Below are positions 7,015-14,435 of a DNA stretch of 14,645 bases, piece after piece (position 1 is the stretch's first letter; each line of letters begins with the position of its first letter). This stretch comes from Treponema sp. (GTDB lineage Bacteria > Spirochaetota > Spirochaetia > Treponematales > Treponemataceae), in the NCBI GenBank assembly GCA_023231445.1, contig JALNVF010000083.1:1-14645 (forward strand). Direction: 5' to 3'. Made by a program: the position numbers and the translations under genes. The notes under the pieces were generated by a model. That model was not told where the DNA came from. It was given only the letters and a program-made list of their open reading frames with translations, and ran no database searches.

Positions 7015-7683
7015 ATGAACGACTCACCGAACCCGAATTATCAGAAACAACTCGACAGGATTCTGGCCGGAATTGTAAAACAGTACGCGCTTGTACCCGG
7101 CAGAAAACAGACGCTCCTGCTCCACGCGTGCTGCGCGCCCTGCTCATCATACGTACTGGAATATCTTGCATCATATTTCGAAATTACTGTTTATTATTAC
7201 AATCCTAATATTTATCCGCCGGAAGAATATTTCCGCCGACTCGGCGAACTTCAGAACTTTCTCCCGGTATTTCCTCCTGCAGTACAAAACAATGTAAAAC
7301 TTGTTTTGGCTCAGTATAATCCAAATGAATATGATGCTGCGGTACAGATAGAAAAGACACCGTCGCTCGCAGACGAACAGGAACGAGGTGAACGGTGCCA
7401 CCGCTGCTATCTTCTGCGTATGAAAAAGGCGTACGAATACGCTGCTGCCAATAACTTCGACTGGTTCACGACAACGCTCTCAATCAGTCCCTTCAAGGAT
7501 GCCGAAAAGATCAATGCAATAGGAAATGGACTGCAGGCAGAAAAAGGACCGAAATTTCTTACGAGTGACTTTAAGAAAAAAAACGGATTCCTCCGCAGTC
7601 TTGAATTAAGCAGTGCATTCGGTTTATACCGTCAGCAGTACTGTGGCTGCAGATATTCATTGAAAAATACACATCATACCTGA
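7015..7683 (+). CDS. queH: Epoxyqueuosine reductase QueH
   Basis: A 222-residue protein of the former DUF208 family. QueH is the non-cobalamin enzyme, unrelated to QueG, that reduces epoxyqueuosine to queuosine in tRNA wobble position 34. The metal-site cysteines are all present: Cys39, Cys40 and Cys43 in LLHACCAPCSS; Cys128 and Cys131 in GERCHRCYLLRM; Cys210 and Cys212 in YCGCRYS. Family landmarks FYYNPNI-like (YYNPNIYP, 61-68) and TTTLSISPFKD (152-162) are also clear. Function needs a [4Fe-4S] cluster with a nearby iron. The gene starts three bases after the HD gene, with no Shine-Dalgarno, so translation is likely coupled. Other queuosine genes are not in the window. Its stop codon overlaps the promoter of the next gene. 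Confidence 0.93.
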   Translation: MNDSPNPNYQKQLDRILAGIVKQYALVPGRKQTLLLHACCAPCSSYVLEYLASYFEITVYYYNPNIYPPEEYFRRLGELQNFLPVFPPAVQNNVKLVLAQYNPNEYDAAVQIEKTPSLADEQERGERCHRCYLLRMKKAYEYAAANNFDWFTTTLSISPFKDAEKINAIGNGLQAEKGPKFLTSDFKKKNGFLRSLELSSAFGLYRQQYCGCRYSLKNTHHT

Positions 7684-7689
7684 TATAAT
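7660..7689 (+). promoter_or_regulatory. Extended -10 promoter of argA, inside the end of queH
   Basis: TTGAAA (7660-7665), an 18-base spacer and a perfect TATAAT (7684-7689) make the best promoter match in the window. The bases TGA just before the hexamer give the extended -10 TGnTATAAT and are also the stop codon of queH. Transcription would start about 7696, one or two bases before the ATG at 7698, so the mRNA should be essentially leaderless. Confidence 0.7.
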
Positions 7690-7697
7690 TGTTTCTC

Positions 7698-9032
7698 ATG
7701 GAAGATACATCATCACGAAATCAAAAATCGCAGCGCATCCGCGACGTCATACGGTATATAAAACGATTTAAAAATGCCGTCGTCGTTATTTATCTTGACG
7801 ACGAAGTAATTGACTCAACACTTTTCTCGAGCCATATCCGTGACATCAGCCTTATTCATGAAGCCGGGCTACAGGTGCTTATTGTCCCGGGTGCACACAA
7901 ACGTATTGATGAAATTCTTTCGTCTTCCGATATAACGTGGTCATATAAAAATAATATCAGGATCACAAAACCGGAAGCAATGCCGTCAATAAAAATGGCC
8001 GCATTTGACGTATCCAACACTGTTATGACAGCACTAGCGGCAGACCATCTTACTGCAGTCATTGGTAACTGGATACGCGCTCGGAGCATCGGAGTTCTTA
8101 ACGGAGAAGATTATGGTACCGCCGGAGAAATAGATAAAGTACAGACAGATTCTATACGTACCGTGCTTGCAAGCGGTTTTATACCCATTTTTCCCTGTAT
8201 AGGCTGGAGCGCAGCCGGAAAACCGTACAACATTTCGTCAATTACACTTGCGGAAGAAATCGCAGTTCACCTGCAGGCAGATAAACTGTTCTTTGTTATG
8301 CCGGACGCTGAAATAAGTGCGGAGCATTTTACTATTCCTGAAAACATAGGCACGTCCGATACGGGCGAAGTTCCGGCGCTGAATCTTGATGAACTGGACG
8401 TATTTATCAGCGCAAATGTCGGCTCGGAAAATAAAAAAATAATGTCACTTCTGCACCTTGCAAAAAATGCATGCACATCAGGAGTTTCCCGCGTACACAT
8501 TCTTAACGGTTCACTCGACGGCGCTCTACCCTGCGAAATTTTTTCAGATCTTGGCTCCGGCACTATGATTTATTCAAAGAACTACGGAGGTATTCGTCCG
8601 ATGACTCACGAAGACGTTCCTGCAGTTCTTTCGATTATGAGGCCTTTTGTCGAACGCGGCAATCTTCTGCAGCGTACGGACAAACAGATACTCGACAGTC
8701 TCGCGGATTATATTGTCTATGAACTTGATGGAGGTATTCGTGCATGTGCCTCGCTGCACATCTATGATACACATCAGGCAGAAATTGCTGCTGTCGCCGT
8801 TGACGAATCATGTGCAAATATCGGCGTAGGTCCTAAACTTGTAGAATATCTGCTTGACCGCGCAAAAAAAGAAAATTTGAGCAGTGTATTCATACTTACG
8901 ACACAGGCTTCGGACTGGTTCGAAAGTCTTGGTTTTAAATCAGATGATATTTCCTCTCTGCCCGAAAAACGTAAAGAAATCTGGTCACCCCGGCGGGGTT
9001 CAAAATTATACCGGCTGAATATCAAATATTAA
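7698..9032 (+). CDS. argA: Amino-acid N-acetyltransferase (N-acetylglutamate synthase), ArgA type
   Basis: A 444-residue protein colinear with E. coli ArgA. Residues about 15-290 are the amino-acid-kinase-like domain (RDISLIHEAGLQVLIVPGA; GNWIRARSIGVLNGEDYG at 123-140, the segment seen in arginine-sensitive enzymes). Residues about 298-440 are the GNAT acetyltransferase, with the acetyl-CoA loop in VAVDESCANIGVGPKL (366-381) and the conserved VFILTTQASDWFESLGF. The enzyme acetylates glutamate with acetyl-CoA, opening arginine/ornithine synthesis; the kinase-like part usually senses arginine. The glycine pair near the N-terminus (LGGE in E. coli) is replaced by LDDE (33-36) and YGAR by PGAH (64-67). 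Either change would spoil an ATP site, but none is needed for this reaction. A TTG at 7689 is in frame, but it lies within the promoter, so ATG 7698 is chosen. No other arg gene is in the window. Confidence 0.9.
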   Translation: MEDTSSRNQKSQRIRDVIRYIKRFKNAVVVIYLDDEVIDSTLFSSHIRDISLIHEAGLQVLIVPGAHKRIDEILSSSDITWSYKNNIRITKPEAMPSIKMAAFDVSNTVMTALAADHLTAVIGNWIRARSIGVLNGEDYGTAGEIDKVQTDSIRTVLASGFIPIFPCIGWSAAGKPYNISSITLAEEIAVHLQADKLFFVMPDAEISAEHFTIPENIGTSDTGEVPALNLDELDVFISANVGSENKKIMSLLHLAKNACTSGVSRVHILNGSLDGALPCEIFSDLGSGTMIYSKNYGGIRPMTHEDVPAVLSIMRPFVERGNLLQRTDKQILDSLADYIVYELDGGIRACASLHIYDTHQAEIAAVAVDESCANIGVGPKLVEYLLDRAKKENLSSVFILTTQASDWFESLGFKSDDISSLPEKRKEIWSPRRGSKLYRLNIKY

Positions 9033-9052
9033 TAATACAATGGCTTAAAATA

Positions 9053-9081
9053 TTGCGTAAACCATGAAATTTTATTAGTAT
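9053..9081 (+). promoter_or_regulatory. Weak candidate promoter of xpt, leaderless spacing
   Basis: TTGCGT (9053-9058) and TAGTAT (9076-9081), spaced 17 bases, match the consensus at three and four positions. The ATG of xpt is five bases past the -10 and has no Shine-Dalgarno. The 54-base gap after argA holds no terminator and is too short and unstructured for a purine riboswitch. Confidence 0.3.
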
Positions 9082-9086
9082 ATGCT

Positions 9087-9665
9087 ATGGAATTATTGGA
9101 AGAAAGAATCCGGAAGGATGGAAAAGTTCTACCGGGTAATATTTTAAAAGTAAGCAGTTTTATCAATCATCAAATCGATGTTGAACTGCTTGATAAACTA
9201 GGTGAAGAATTTGCCCGCCGGTATGCAGGTCAAAAAGTAACAAAAATTCTGACTATTGAAGCTTCAGGCATAGCTGTGGCATGTGCAACTGCCCGATATT
9301 TCAACAAGTGCCCGGTTGTATTTGCAAAAAAAAGCTCTACAAGCAATATCACTGATGACTGTTACCGTACATCAGTCTATTCATACACACATTCAAAAAA
9401 TTACAATGTTATCGTTGCAAAACAATATCTTGCAAAAACAGACAACGTTCTTCTTATCGATGATTTTCTTGCAAACGGCAGCGCACTTTCAGGACTTACG
9501 GATCTTGTCAGTCAGTCAGGTGCAACGCTTATCGGTGCAGGCATAATTATCGAAAAAGGTTTTCAGGAAGGCGGCGAAATTCTCCGCAAAAAAGGATATC
9601 GGATTGAATCGCTTGCTATTATAGATTCAATGTCAACCGAAAACGGCATAAAATTCCGTTCCTGA
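9087..9665 (+). CDS. xpt: Xanthine phosphoribosyltransferase
   Basis: A 192-residue type I phosphoribosyltransferase that makes XMP from xanthine and PRPP (purine salvage, cytosol). It aligns by eye from end to end with B. subtilis Xpt: MELLEERIRKDGKVLPGNIL at the start, KVSSFINHQID (21-31), KILTIEASGIA (53-63), VVFAKK (77-82), and the PRPP-binding loop VLLIDDFLANGSAL (121-134). GAGIIIEKGFQ (150-160) is also typical. Length is normal for the family. There is no ribosome-binding site upstream; expression may come from a weak promoter with leaderless spacing or by read-through from argA. The gene ends in front of a strong hairpin shared with the convergent PPIase gene. Discrimination from adenine or hypoxanthine enzymes is by overall similarity to Xpt. 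Confidence 0.93.
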   Translation: MELLEERIRKDGKVLPGNILKVSSFINHQIDVELLDKLGEEFARRYAGQKVTKILTIEASGIAVACATARYFNKCPVVFAKKSSTSNITDDCYRTSVYSYTHSKNYNVIVAKQYLAKTDNVLLIDDFLANGSALSGLTDLVSQSGATLIGAGIIIEKGFQEGGEILRKKGYRIESLAIIDSMSTENGIKFRS

Positions 9666-9727
9666 TATCGGTAGAAACGAATAATCAATCATGTCTTAAA
9701 AAGGAAATTTAAAACCCTTTCAAAAAC

Positions 9728-9762
9728 AACAGGAGGATGTCCTTTTCGGACAGCCTCCTGTT
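9728..9762. terminator. Bidirectional intrinsic terminator between xpt and the PPIase gene
   Basis: The arms AACAGGAGG (9728-9736) and CCTCCTGTT (9754-9762) pair perfectly. After one A-G mismatch, TGTCC (9738-9742) pairs with GGACA (9748-9752) around a five-base TTTTC loop. On the minus strand the hairpin is followed by TGTTTTTG; on the plus strand by a weaker TTTATAAA. It lies between two convergent genes, so it probably serves both, mainly the minus-strand operon. Confidence 0.85.
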
Positions 9763-9789
9763 TATAAAAATACAGAATAAGTACGATAA

Positions 9790-10842
9790 TCAGTTTTTCT
9801 TTAATTCAATATCGAATGCTATATATGCATTTTCGGGAATTACACCCGGATAACCACGTTCACCGTATGCTAAATCAGGAGGAATAACGATTGTACGACA
9901 CTCTCCGAGCATCATATCCTGAACCATAATATCAAATCCCGGAATCATCTGACCGGCAGCCGTCGTGAACGAAAGAGGTTCCCGACCTTTTGATGTATCA
10001 AAAACAGTCCCGTCTATCAGATATCCTTTATAATCTACAGAGACGTTTTTACCAGTTCCTGTCTTACCGCCGTTTCCCTGCTTTGTAATTTTGTAATAAA
10101 TTCCGTTACTGTCTTTTTCATACCCGGAAAAGTTTTTCTCAATTGTTTTAATCTGAGAAGTAAACTTCGCTTCTTTTGCAGAAGCAGCAGCCTTCGCTGC
10201 AGACATAACGAGTTTATCAAAATCACCCTGCGCTGCAGTAAATTTTTTTGCCTCGTCTCCCTGACGAACGATCACTACTTTATTAATTGTTTCTCCCTGC
10301 TTCATTCCATTAACAACATCCTGTCCGTCAATAACCTTTCCGAAAATCGTATGCTTTCCGTTAAGCCATGATGTCGGGACGATTGTAATAAAAAACTGAC
10401 TTCCGTTCGTATTTGCTCCGGAATTCGCCATGGCAAGAACGCCTGGTTTGTCAAATTTATATTTTTCTACAATTTCATCAGGAAAAGCATATCCGGGACC
10501 GCCTGTCCCGTTGCCCTTGGGATCACCTCCCTGAATCATAAAATCCTGATCATCGCCGTTAGCCTTACTTATAACACGGTGAAATTTCAGTCCATCGTAA
10601 AAATGTTTTCCCTTCGCTGCATCAAGCGTTCCTTCTGCAAGTCCGACGAAATTCGTTACAGTAAGCGGTGTATCTTTATAATACAGTTCAAGAACAATAT
10701 TACCCTTTGACGTTTCCATTACGGCAAAAACGCCTTCTTTTCCCCCAAGAGACTTCATACTTTTGTCCATAGGACTGCATCCTCCAAAAAACAACATTAC
10801 ACAGCTGAAGAAAATAAATAAAAAAGATTTTTTCATATTCAC
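9790..10842 (-). CDS. Dual-family immunophilin lipoprotein: cyclophilin + FKBP prolyl isomerase
   Basis: A 350-residue exported protein with two unrelated peptidyl-prolyl isomerase domains. Residues 3-22 are a lipoprotein signal ending LFFGG-Cys22. Residues about 40-193 are a cyclophilin: FHRV with the catalytic Arg89, FMIQGGDPKGNGTGG (101-115), MANSGANTNGSQFFI (138-152) and TSWLNGKHTIFGKV, which keeps the Trp (159) that in human CypA contacts cyclosporin. A charged helical linker (194-245) leads to an FKBP domain (about 246-348): VDYKGYLIDGTVFDTSKGR, MIPGFD (Phe303 in place of the FKBP12 pocket Trp), DLAYGERG and VIPENAYIAFDIELKKN. The cyclophilin-then-FKBP order matches the rare CFBP class. 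It probably folds or protects proteins outside the inner membrane. The GTG at 10842 has GAGGG at good spacing; the ATG at 10836 is the alternative start. It is the last gene of the yidC operon. Confidence 0.92.
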   Translation of the reverse strand: MNMKKSFLFIFFSCVMLFFGGCSPMDKSMKSLGGKEGVFAVMETSKGNIVLELYYKDTPLTVTNFVGLAEGTLDAAKGKHFYDGLKFHRVISKANGDDQDFMIQGGDPKGNGTGGPGYAFPDEIVEKYKFDKPGVLAMANSGANTNGSQFFITIVPTSWLNGKHTIFGKVIDGQDVVNGMKQGETINKVVIVRQGDEAKKFTAAQGDFDKLVMSAAKAAASAKEAKFTSQIKTIEKNFSGYEKDSNGIYYKITKQGNGGKTGTGKNVSVDYKGYLIDGTVFDTSKGREPLSFTTAAGQMIPGFDIMVQDMMLGECRTIVIPPDLAYGERGYPGVIPENAYIAFDIELKKN

Positions 10843-10862
10843 ACTTCACCCTCTTTATATCT

Positions 10863-11684
10863 TTAGAATTGCGACATAAACCACGTATACAATGCATCAA
10901 GTCTGTCGTTAAATGAATCGTTTATCTGTCTGTCTATCATTTCAACACGGGGACAGCCTATATCAGTAGAAATATATACAAGATACTCCTGGCCGCAGTC
11001 CATTATAAGCATATTAGACCTGAATTGATGCGGATCAGCAGCTTTAATAATTCCAAACATCATTTTCGTGATATTATTAAATGTTGTATATATTGCGGCA
11101 GAAGACTGATAATAATTAATTACATATTTACATCCGCCGAAGGTATGATCATGTTGATATGTATAAGAAATCTGTCCGTCTGCATTTCCTGTATTCTGAT
11201 CGGCAATAGGAGTGTCATCAGCAGGTCCTGCAATCATATAGGTCTTGCTGTATAATACCAAAGTTTTTTTATAAAAATTCGAGTAATATTTCATGCCTTC
11301 CATTTTTGAAATGGAACGAAGTATACGCGCTATACTGGTGAGAGATACATCACAATCTGTACTATCAGGATTTTTTCTCCGGATATCATCTTTATTAACA
11401 AGATACAGACATTCCGTTATATAACCGCTCTTCTTTTCTACTTTATTTGCTGCTATACGGCCGGAATATTCACATTCAGGCATGAGCTCAAGCTTCATAT
11501 CTTTTTCGTTGTGAACGAACCGTATCTTCCCGTCAGCCTTAAGCTGTGATAAATACGGCTCCTTTACTACCTCTTCCAGCGTATACACTTTTGTACTCCC
11601 AGCTTCTTCCGCATTTACAGAAAAAACTGTTCCCATAAAAAAGAGCATCGCTATACAACATGCAGTAAAATTTTTTTTCATCAT
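10863..11684 (-). CDS. Secreted protein of unknown function
   Basis: A 273-residue protein with a classical signal peptide: two lysines, a hydrophobic core (about 8-22) and a likely cleavage after VNA25. No lipobox, transmembrane helix or known catalytic motif follows. The mature part has six cysteines (71, 92, 111, 185, 230, 244), enough for disulfides if exported to an oxidising compartment, and an aromatic-rich middle (MKYYSNFYKKTLVLYSKTYM). The texture resembles spirochaete-specific DUF proteins (perhaps DUF6675), a low-confidence recollection. It begins six bases after the jag stop and ends 20 bases before the PPIase gene, so it belongs to the yidC operon and may act in envelope biogenesis. 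A second ATG directly follows the first; no clear Shine-Dalgarno is present, suggesting coupling to jag. Confidence 0.75.
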   Translation of the reverse strand: MMKKNFTACCIAMLFFMGTVFSVNAEEAGSTKVYTLEEVVKEPYLSQLKADGKIRFVHNEKDMKLELMPECEYSGRIAANKVEKKSGYITECLYLVNKDDIRRKNPDSTDCDVSLTSIARILRSISKMEGMKYYSNFYKKTLVLYSKTYMIAGPADDTPIADQNTGNADGQISYTYQHDHTFGGCKYVINYYQSSAAIYTTFNNITKMMFGIIKAADPHQFRSNMLIMDCGQEYLVYISTDIGCPRVEMIDRQINDSFNDRLDALYTWFMSQF

Positions 11685-11690
11685 AAAAAA

Positions 11691-12392
11691 TCAGCGCACA
11701 CCTTTCCAGCTCACACGAACCTGTTTATACAGTCCGTCACCTTCGGATTTTGTATCAATATCCGGAATATCATTGAGCGTCGTATGTATAAGACGGCGCT
11801 CAAACGGATTCATCGGCTCAAGCAGAATAGAATTATGGGTCTGATGGACTTTATCTGCAGTCGTATATGCCAGTCGTACAAGTGATTCTTCACGCCGGAT
11901 ACGGTAATTTTCCGTATCAAGAATAATGCGTACATCCTCATGTCCAAGACGACCTGCATAAATATTTGCAAGAAGCTGAAGTGCATCAAGATTCTTTCCT
12001 TTACGTCCTATAAGGATAGACGAATTTTGAGAATCCATCTTTATTCCTATCTTCTGTGGTTCGCGGAATACAATTTCTGTTTTGACCTCGTATCCCATTT
12101 TTTCAATCATTGTGTTTATAAATTCTACAAGCTTTTTTTCAAACTCATCCTGCGGAAGAGGATCCGCTACGACTCTTCCGGTGCTTGCTGACATAATATT
12201 GTCATTTCCTTCCGTCGCAGCATCAAATGCATCTACGGGATGAACGCGGATTTTTACATAACCTTTCTTAAACAAAGAGTTTTTTTGTGTTTCAAGAATT
12301 TCAATGTCAAACTGATCACGATCCAGACCAAGTTCGGCAGCAGCCTTCTCTATAGCTTCTTTTTCAGTTTTACCCTCATATTCATATGTCAT
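11691..12392 (-). CDS. jag: Jag/KhpB RNA-binding protein (SpoIIIJ-associated)
   Basis: A 233-residue cytosolic RNA-binding protein with the three parts of the family. The Jag-N domain (1-50, ending SLFKKGYVKIRV) is followed by an acidic linker. The KH domain (about 84-160) has its GxxG loop in ILIGRKGKNLDALQLLANI (G129-R-K-G132). The R3H domain (about 165-230) has Arg199-x3-His203 in NPFERRLIHTTLND and ends KQVRVSWKG. KhpB-type proteins bind many transcripts and affect cell-wall growth and division in Gram-positive bacteria; the spirochaete role is unknown. GAGG lies nine bases before the ATG. The gene follows yidC by 23 bases, the standard conserved order. Confidence 0.95.
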   Translation of the reverse strand: MTYEYEGKTEKEAIEKAAAELGLDRDQFDIEILETQKNSLFKKGYVKIRVHPVDAFDAATEGNDNIMSASTGRVVADPLPQDEFEKKLVEFINTMIEKMGYEVKTEIVFREPQKIGIKMDSQNSSILIGRKGKNLDALQLLANIYAGRLGHEDVRIILDTENYRIRREESLVRLAYTTADKVHQTHNSILLEPMNPFERRLIHTTLNDIPDIDTKSEGDGLYKQVRVSWKGVR

Positions 12393-12415
12393 AATCTGTT
12401 ACCTCTTAATTACAC

Positions 12416-14194
12416 TTATCTTTTTTTATTTTTCGCCACTGTAAAAGATTTTGCATTTTTTTCAATAGCTGATTCCTTTTTCTTTTCTTCCATTATTTTG
12501 TTAATAACAAGCTGCTGTCCCATCTGAATAAGGTTGCTCACTGTCCAGTAAAGCAGCAATCCTGACGGTGCATTGTAGAAAATAAAGAAGAAAACAATCG
12601 GCATACCATACATCATAAACTTCATCTGTGCTGCACTGGTACCGTTTCCGACTGCCGTTCCTCCGTTCTGCGTTATTTTACCGTACAAAAGCTGAGATCC
12701 AAGATAAATGACCGGAAGAATTCGTATTGCATTCCCGAAAAAAGGAATACTTTTCTTAAAGGTGTATACACTGTCCCCTGCGGACAAATCAGGAATCCAT
12801 CCCGGAATAAACGATGCGCCGCGGAACTCAAAATAATTGTTAAACAGGTTATACATTGCAAAAAGTATAAGAAACTGAAGCAGCATCGGCAAACATCCGC
12901 CGGCAGGATTATAATCATTTTCCTTGTAGAGTTTACCCATTGCTTCCTGCAGTTTCTGCGGATTGTCTTTGTATTTAGCCTGTATTGCAGTCATCTGTGG
13001 CTGAAGATTCTGCATCTTCAGCGTACTCAGCGACTGTTTTTTCGTAAGAGGAAACATAGCAAATTTGAAAAAAACGGTCAGCAGAATAATTGAAACACCC
13101 CAGTTGGGTATAAGTTTATACAGAATTTCAAGCATCCATTTAAGGATATTCTCGAGCCAGCCAAGCCAGCCGCTTGACTGAAGAGATTCGGAAAGTTTAA
13201 GTCCGCTAAGCTGCCAGCCGTTATTTTCCGGTACATTGTACCGTCGTAAATCCTTTTCATTACGAGGTCCGAAGTATATATAATAGGTATCCGACAGATC
13301 GGAGCCGGAAAACTGTCTGCGGGTTAAATAAGCCTGTGCATCGGCATAATCATTCACTTCGCTTTTTGAAGAATAATATGCATCTCCCATATCAGCAGCA
13401 TTGACCGGAATTACAAGAGCCTCGAAATATTTTCCTGCAATACCGGCCCATGTATATGATTTATCGAATGATTTGAACTGTTTGGATCCTACGCTGATCG
13501 TCTTTTTCTTTTCTCCGCTGAAAGATAAAAACTGCCGTACTTCATACCTGTTAGCTTTTGAATCAAAATGAGGTCCGATCTGCGGCGATGTCCGCAGTGT
13601 GTATGCCGTTCCATTATTATTAAGCACGACATTTCCGTCATCACTGTGTATCATTATCTCAAGCTTGAATATATATTCCCCGGGCTTAAACGTATACCGT
13701 TTTCCAAGCGTATATCCGTTGTAATGCTTTGTAAACAGCACCGTATTCTCATCGGGACGCTCGACATTAAATTTGTCGTTCAAAAGCATATTGTCCGGTC
13801 CGCCAAATGATACTGCACATGATCTGTTGAAATCGGAAATACTGTCTGCCATCTGAACACCGTTACCGGTATCTGTATCGATATGGTTAAGAAGTTCGTA
13901 ATCTACAATGTCGCCGCCCTTATTTGTCAAAACAGCACTTATTTTATCGGTTTTAATTGTCACAGTCTGCTCAGGGACAGATTCGTCCGTATCTGCAGCC
14001 TGAGTAAGGACAGGTTTTTTTTCTGACGAATTTTTAACGATGCTGTCATTTTCTACAGGTGCTTCTGCGACAGGTGCAACAGAACTCTGCATCTGTACAT
14101 TTTTCTCTGCAGGCCTGAATACAGGCTGTAGAAATATAAATGTACCAATAACAGCCACTGAAAGAACACTGGCCCAAATGGTATTTTTATCCAT
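12416..14194 (-). CDS. yidC: Membrane protein insertase YidC
   Basis: A 592-residue YidC of the Gram-negative layout. TM1 is at about 7-24; a Ser/Glu/Val-rich linker (30-75) and a large periplasmic P1 beta-domain (about 76-335) follow. The conserved five-helix insertase core (about 345-565) starts GWLGWLENILKWML. Family landmarks are MFPLTKKQSLSTLKMQNLQP (380-399), YNPAGGCLPMLLQ (428-440) and APSGLLLYWTVSNLIQMGQQ (542-561). Lys377 in VFFKFAMFPLT stands where E. coli has the groove Arg366, keeping the positive charge. The tail is strongly basic (KNAKSFTVAKNKKR), as expected for ribosome contact. YidC inserts and folds inner-membrane proteins alone or with SecYEG. GGAG lies 11 bases before the ATG. 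It sits 19 bases after yidD. Confidence 0.97.
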   Translation of the reverse strand: MDKNTIWASVLSVAVIGTFIFLQPVFRPAEKNVQMQSSVAPVAEAPVENDSIVKNSSEKKPVLTQAADTDESVPEQTVTIKTDKISAVLTNKGGDIVDYELLNHIDTDTGNGVQMADSISDFNRSCAVSFGGPDNMLLNDKFNVERPDENTVLFTKHYNGYTLGKRYTFKPGEYIFKLEIMIHSDDGNVVLNNNGTAYTLRTSPQIGPHFDSKANRYEVRQFLSFSGEKKKTISVGSKQFKSFDKSYTWAGIAGKYFEALVIPVNAADMGDAYYSSKSEVNDYADAQAYLTRRQFSGSDLSDTYYIYFGPRNEKDLRRYNVPENNGWQLSGLKLSESLQSSGWLGWLENILKWMLEILYKLIPNWGVSIILLTVFFKFAMFPLTKKQSLSTLKMQNLQPQMTAIQAKYKDNPQKLQEAMGKLYKENDYNPAGGCLPMLLQFLILFAMYNLFNNYFEFRGASFIPGWIPDLSAGDSVYTFKKSIPFFGNAIRILPVIYLGSQLLYGKITQNGGTAVGNGTSAAQMKFMMYGMPIVFFFIFYNAPSGLLLYWTVSNLIQMGQQLVINKIMEEKKKESAIEKNAKSFTVAKNKKR

Positions 14195-14213
14195 CGGTTT
14201 AAATCTCCATTAA

Positions 14214-14435
14214 TCAGGGAACAGGATCATATCCACCGGCATGATAAGGATTACACCGGAGAATACGTTTAATAGCGAGGCAAAGACCCTTACCAGGTCC
14301 GTATTTTCGAATTGATTCAAGTGCATACTGAGAACAAGTAGGTCTGTATCTGCAGCATGAAGGAAACAAAGGAGAAATACAAATTTGATAAGCACGGATG
14401 AAAAAACAGAAAAATTTCGTAAGAAATTTTTTCAT
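14214..14435 (-). CDS. yidD: Membrane protein insertion efficiency factor YidD
   Basis: A 73-residue protein of the small YidD family, which sits at the inner face of the membrane and helps YidC-dependent insertion. The N-terminus is an amphipathic/hydrophobic helix (MKKFLTKFFCFFIRAYQICI). The conserved body follows: SPLFPSCCRYRPTCSQYALE (21-40) and RCNPYHAGGYDPVP (60-73), with the invariant cysteines. The frame is open further upstream, but the ATG at 14435 gives the normal length and overlaps the rnpA stop in an ATGA. AGGA lies 11 bases upstream. Position between rnpA and yidC is the textbook arrangement. Confidence 0.95.
   Translation of the reverse strand: MKKFLTKFFCFFIRAYQICISPLFPSCCRYRPTCSQYALESIRKYGPGKGLCLAIKRILRCNPYHAGGYDPVP

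Noticed and set aside
9033..9086. Possible purine riboswitch upstream of xpt
   Set aside because: Xpt genes in Firmicutes often have one, but this gap is only 54 bases, lacks the conserved aptamer core and shows no terminator/antiterminator pair.
12730..12745. Lys in place of the YidC groove Arg as a novelty
   Set aside because: The position keeps its positive charge, and Lys occurs at this site in YidC proteins of other phyla, so it is noted in the annotation but not treated as unusual. The exact base range given here is only approximate (codon 377 lies near 13064-13066).
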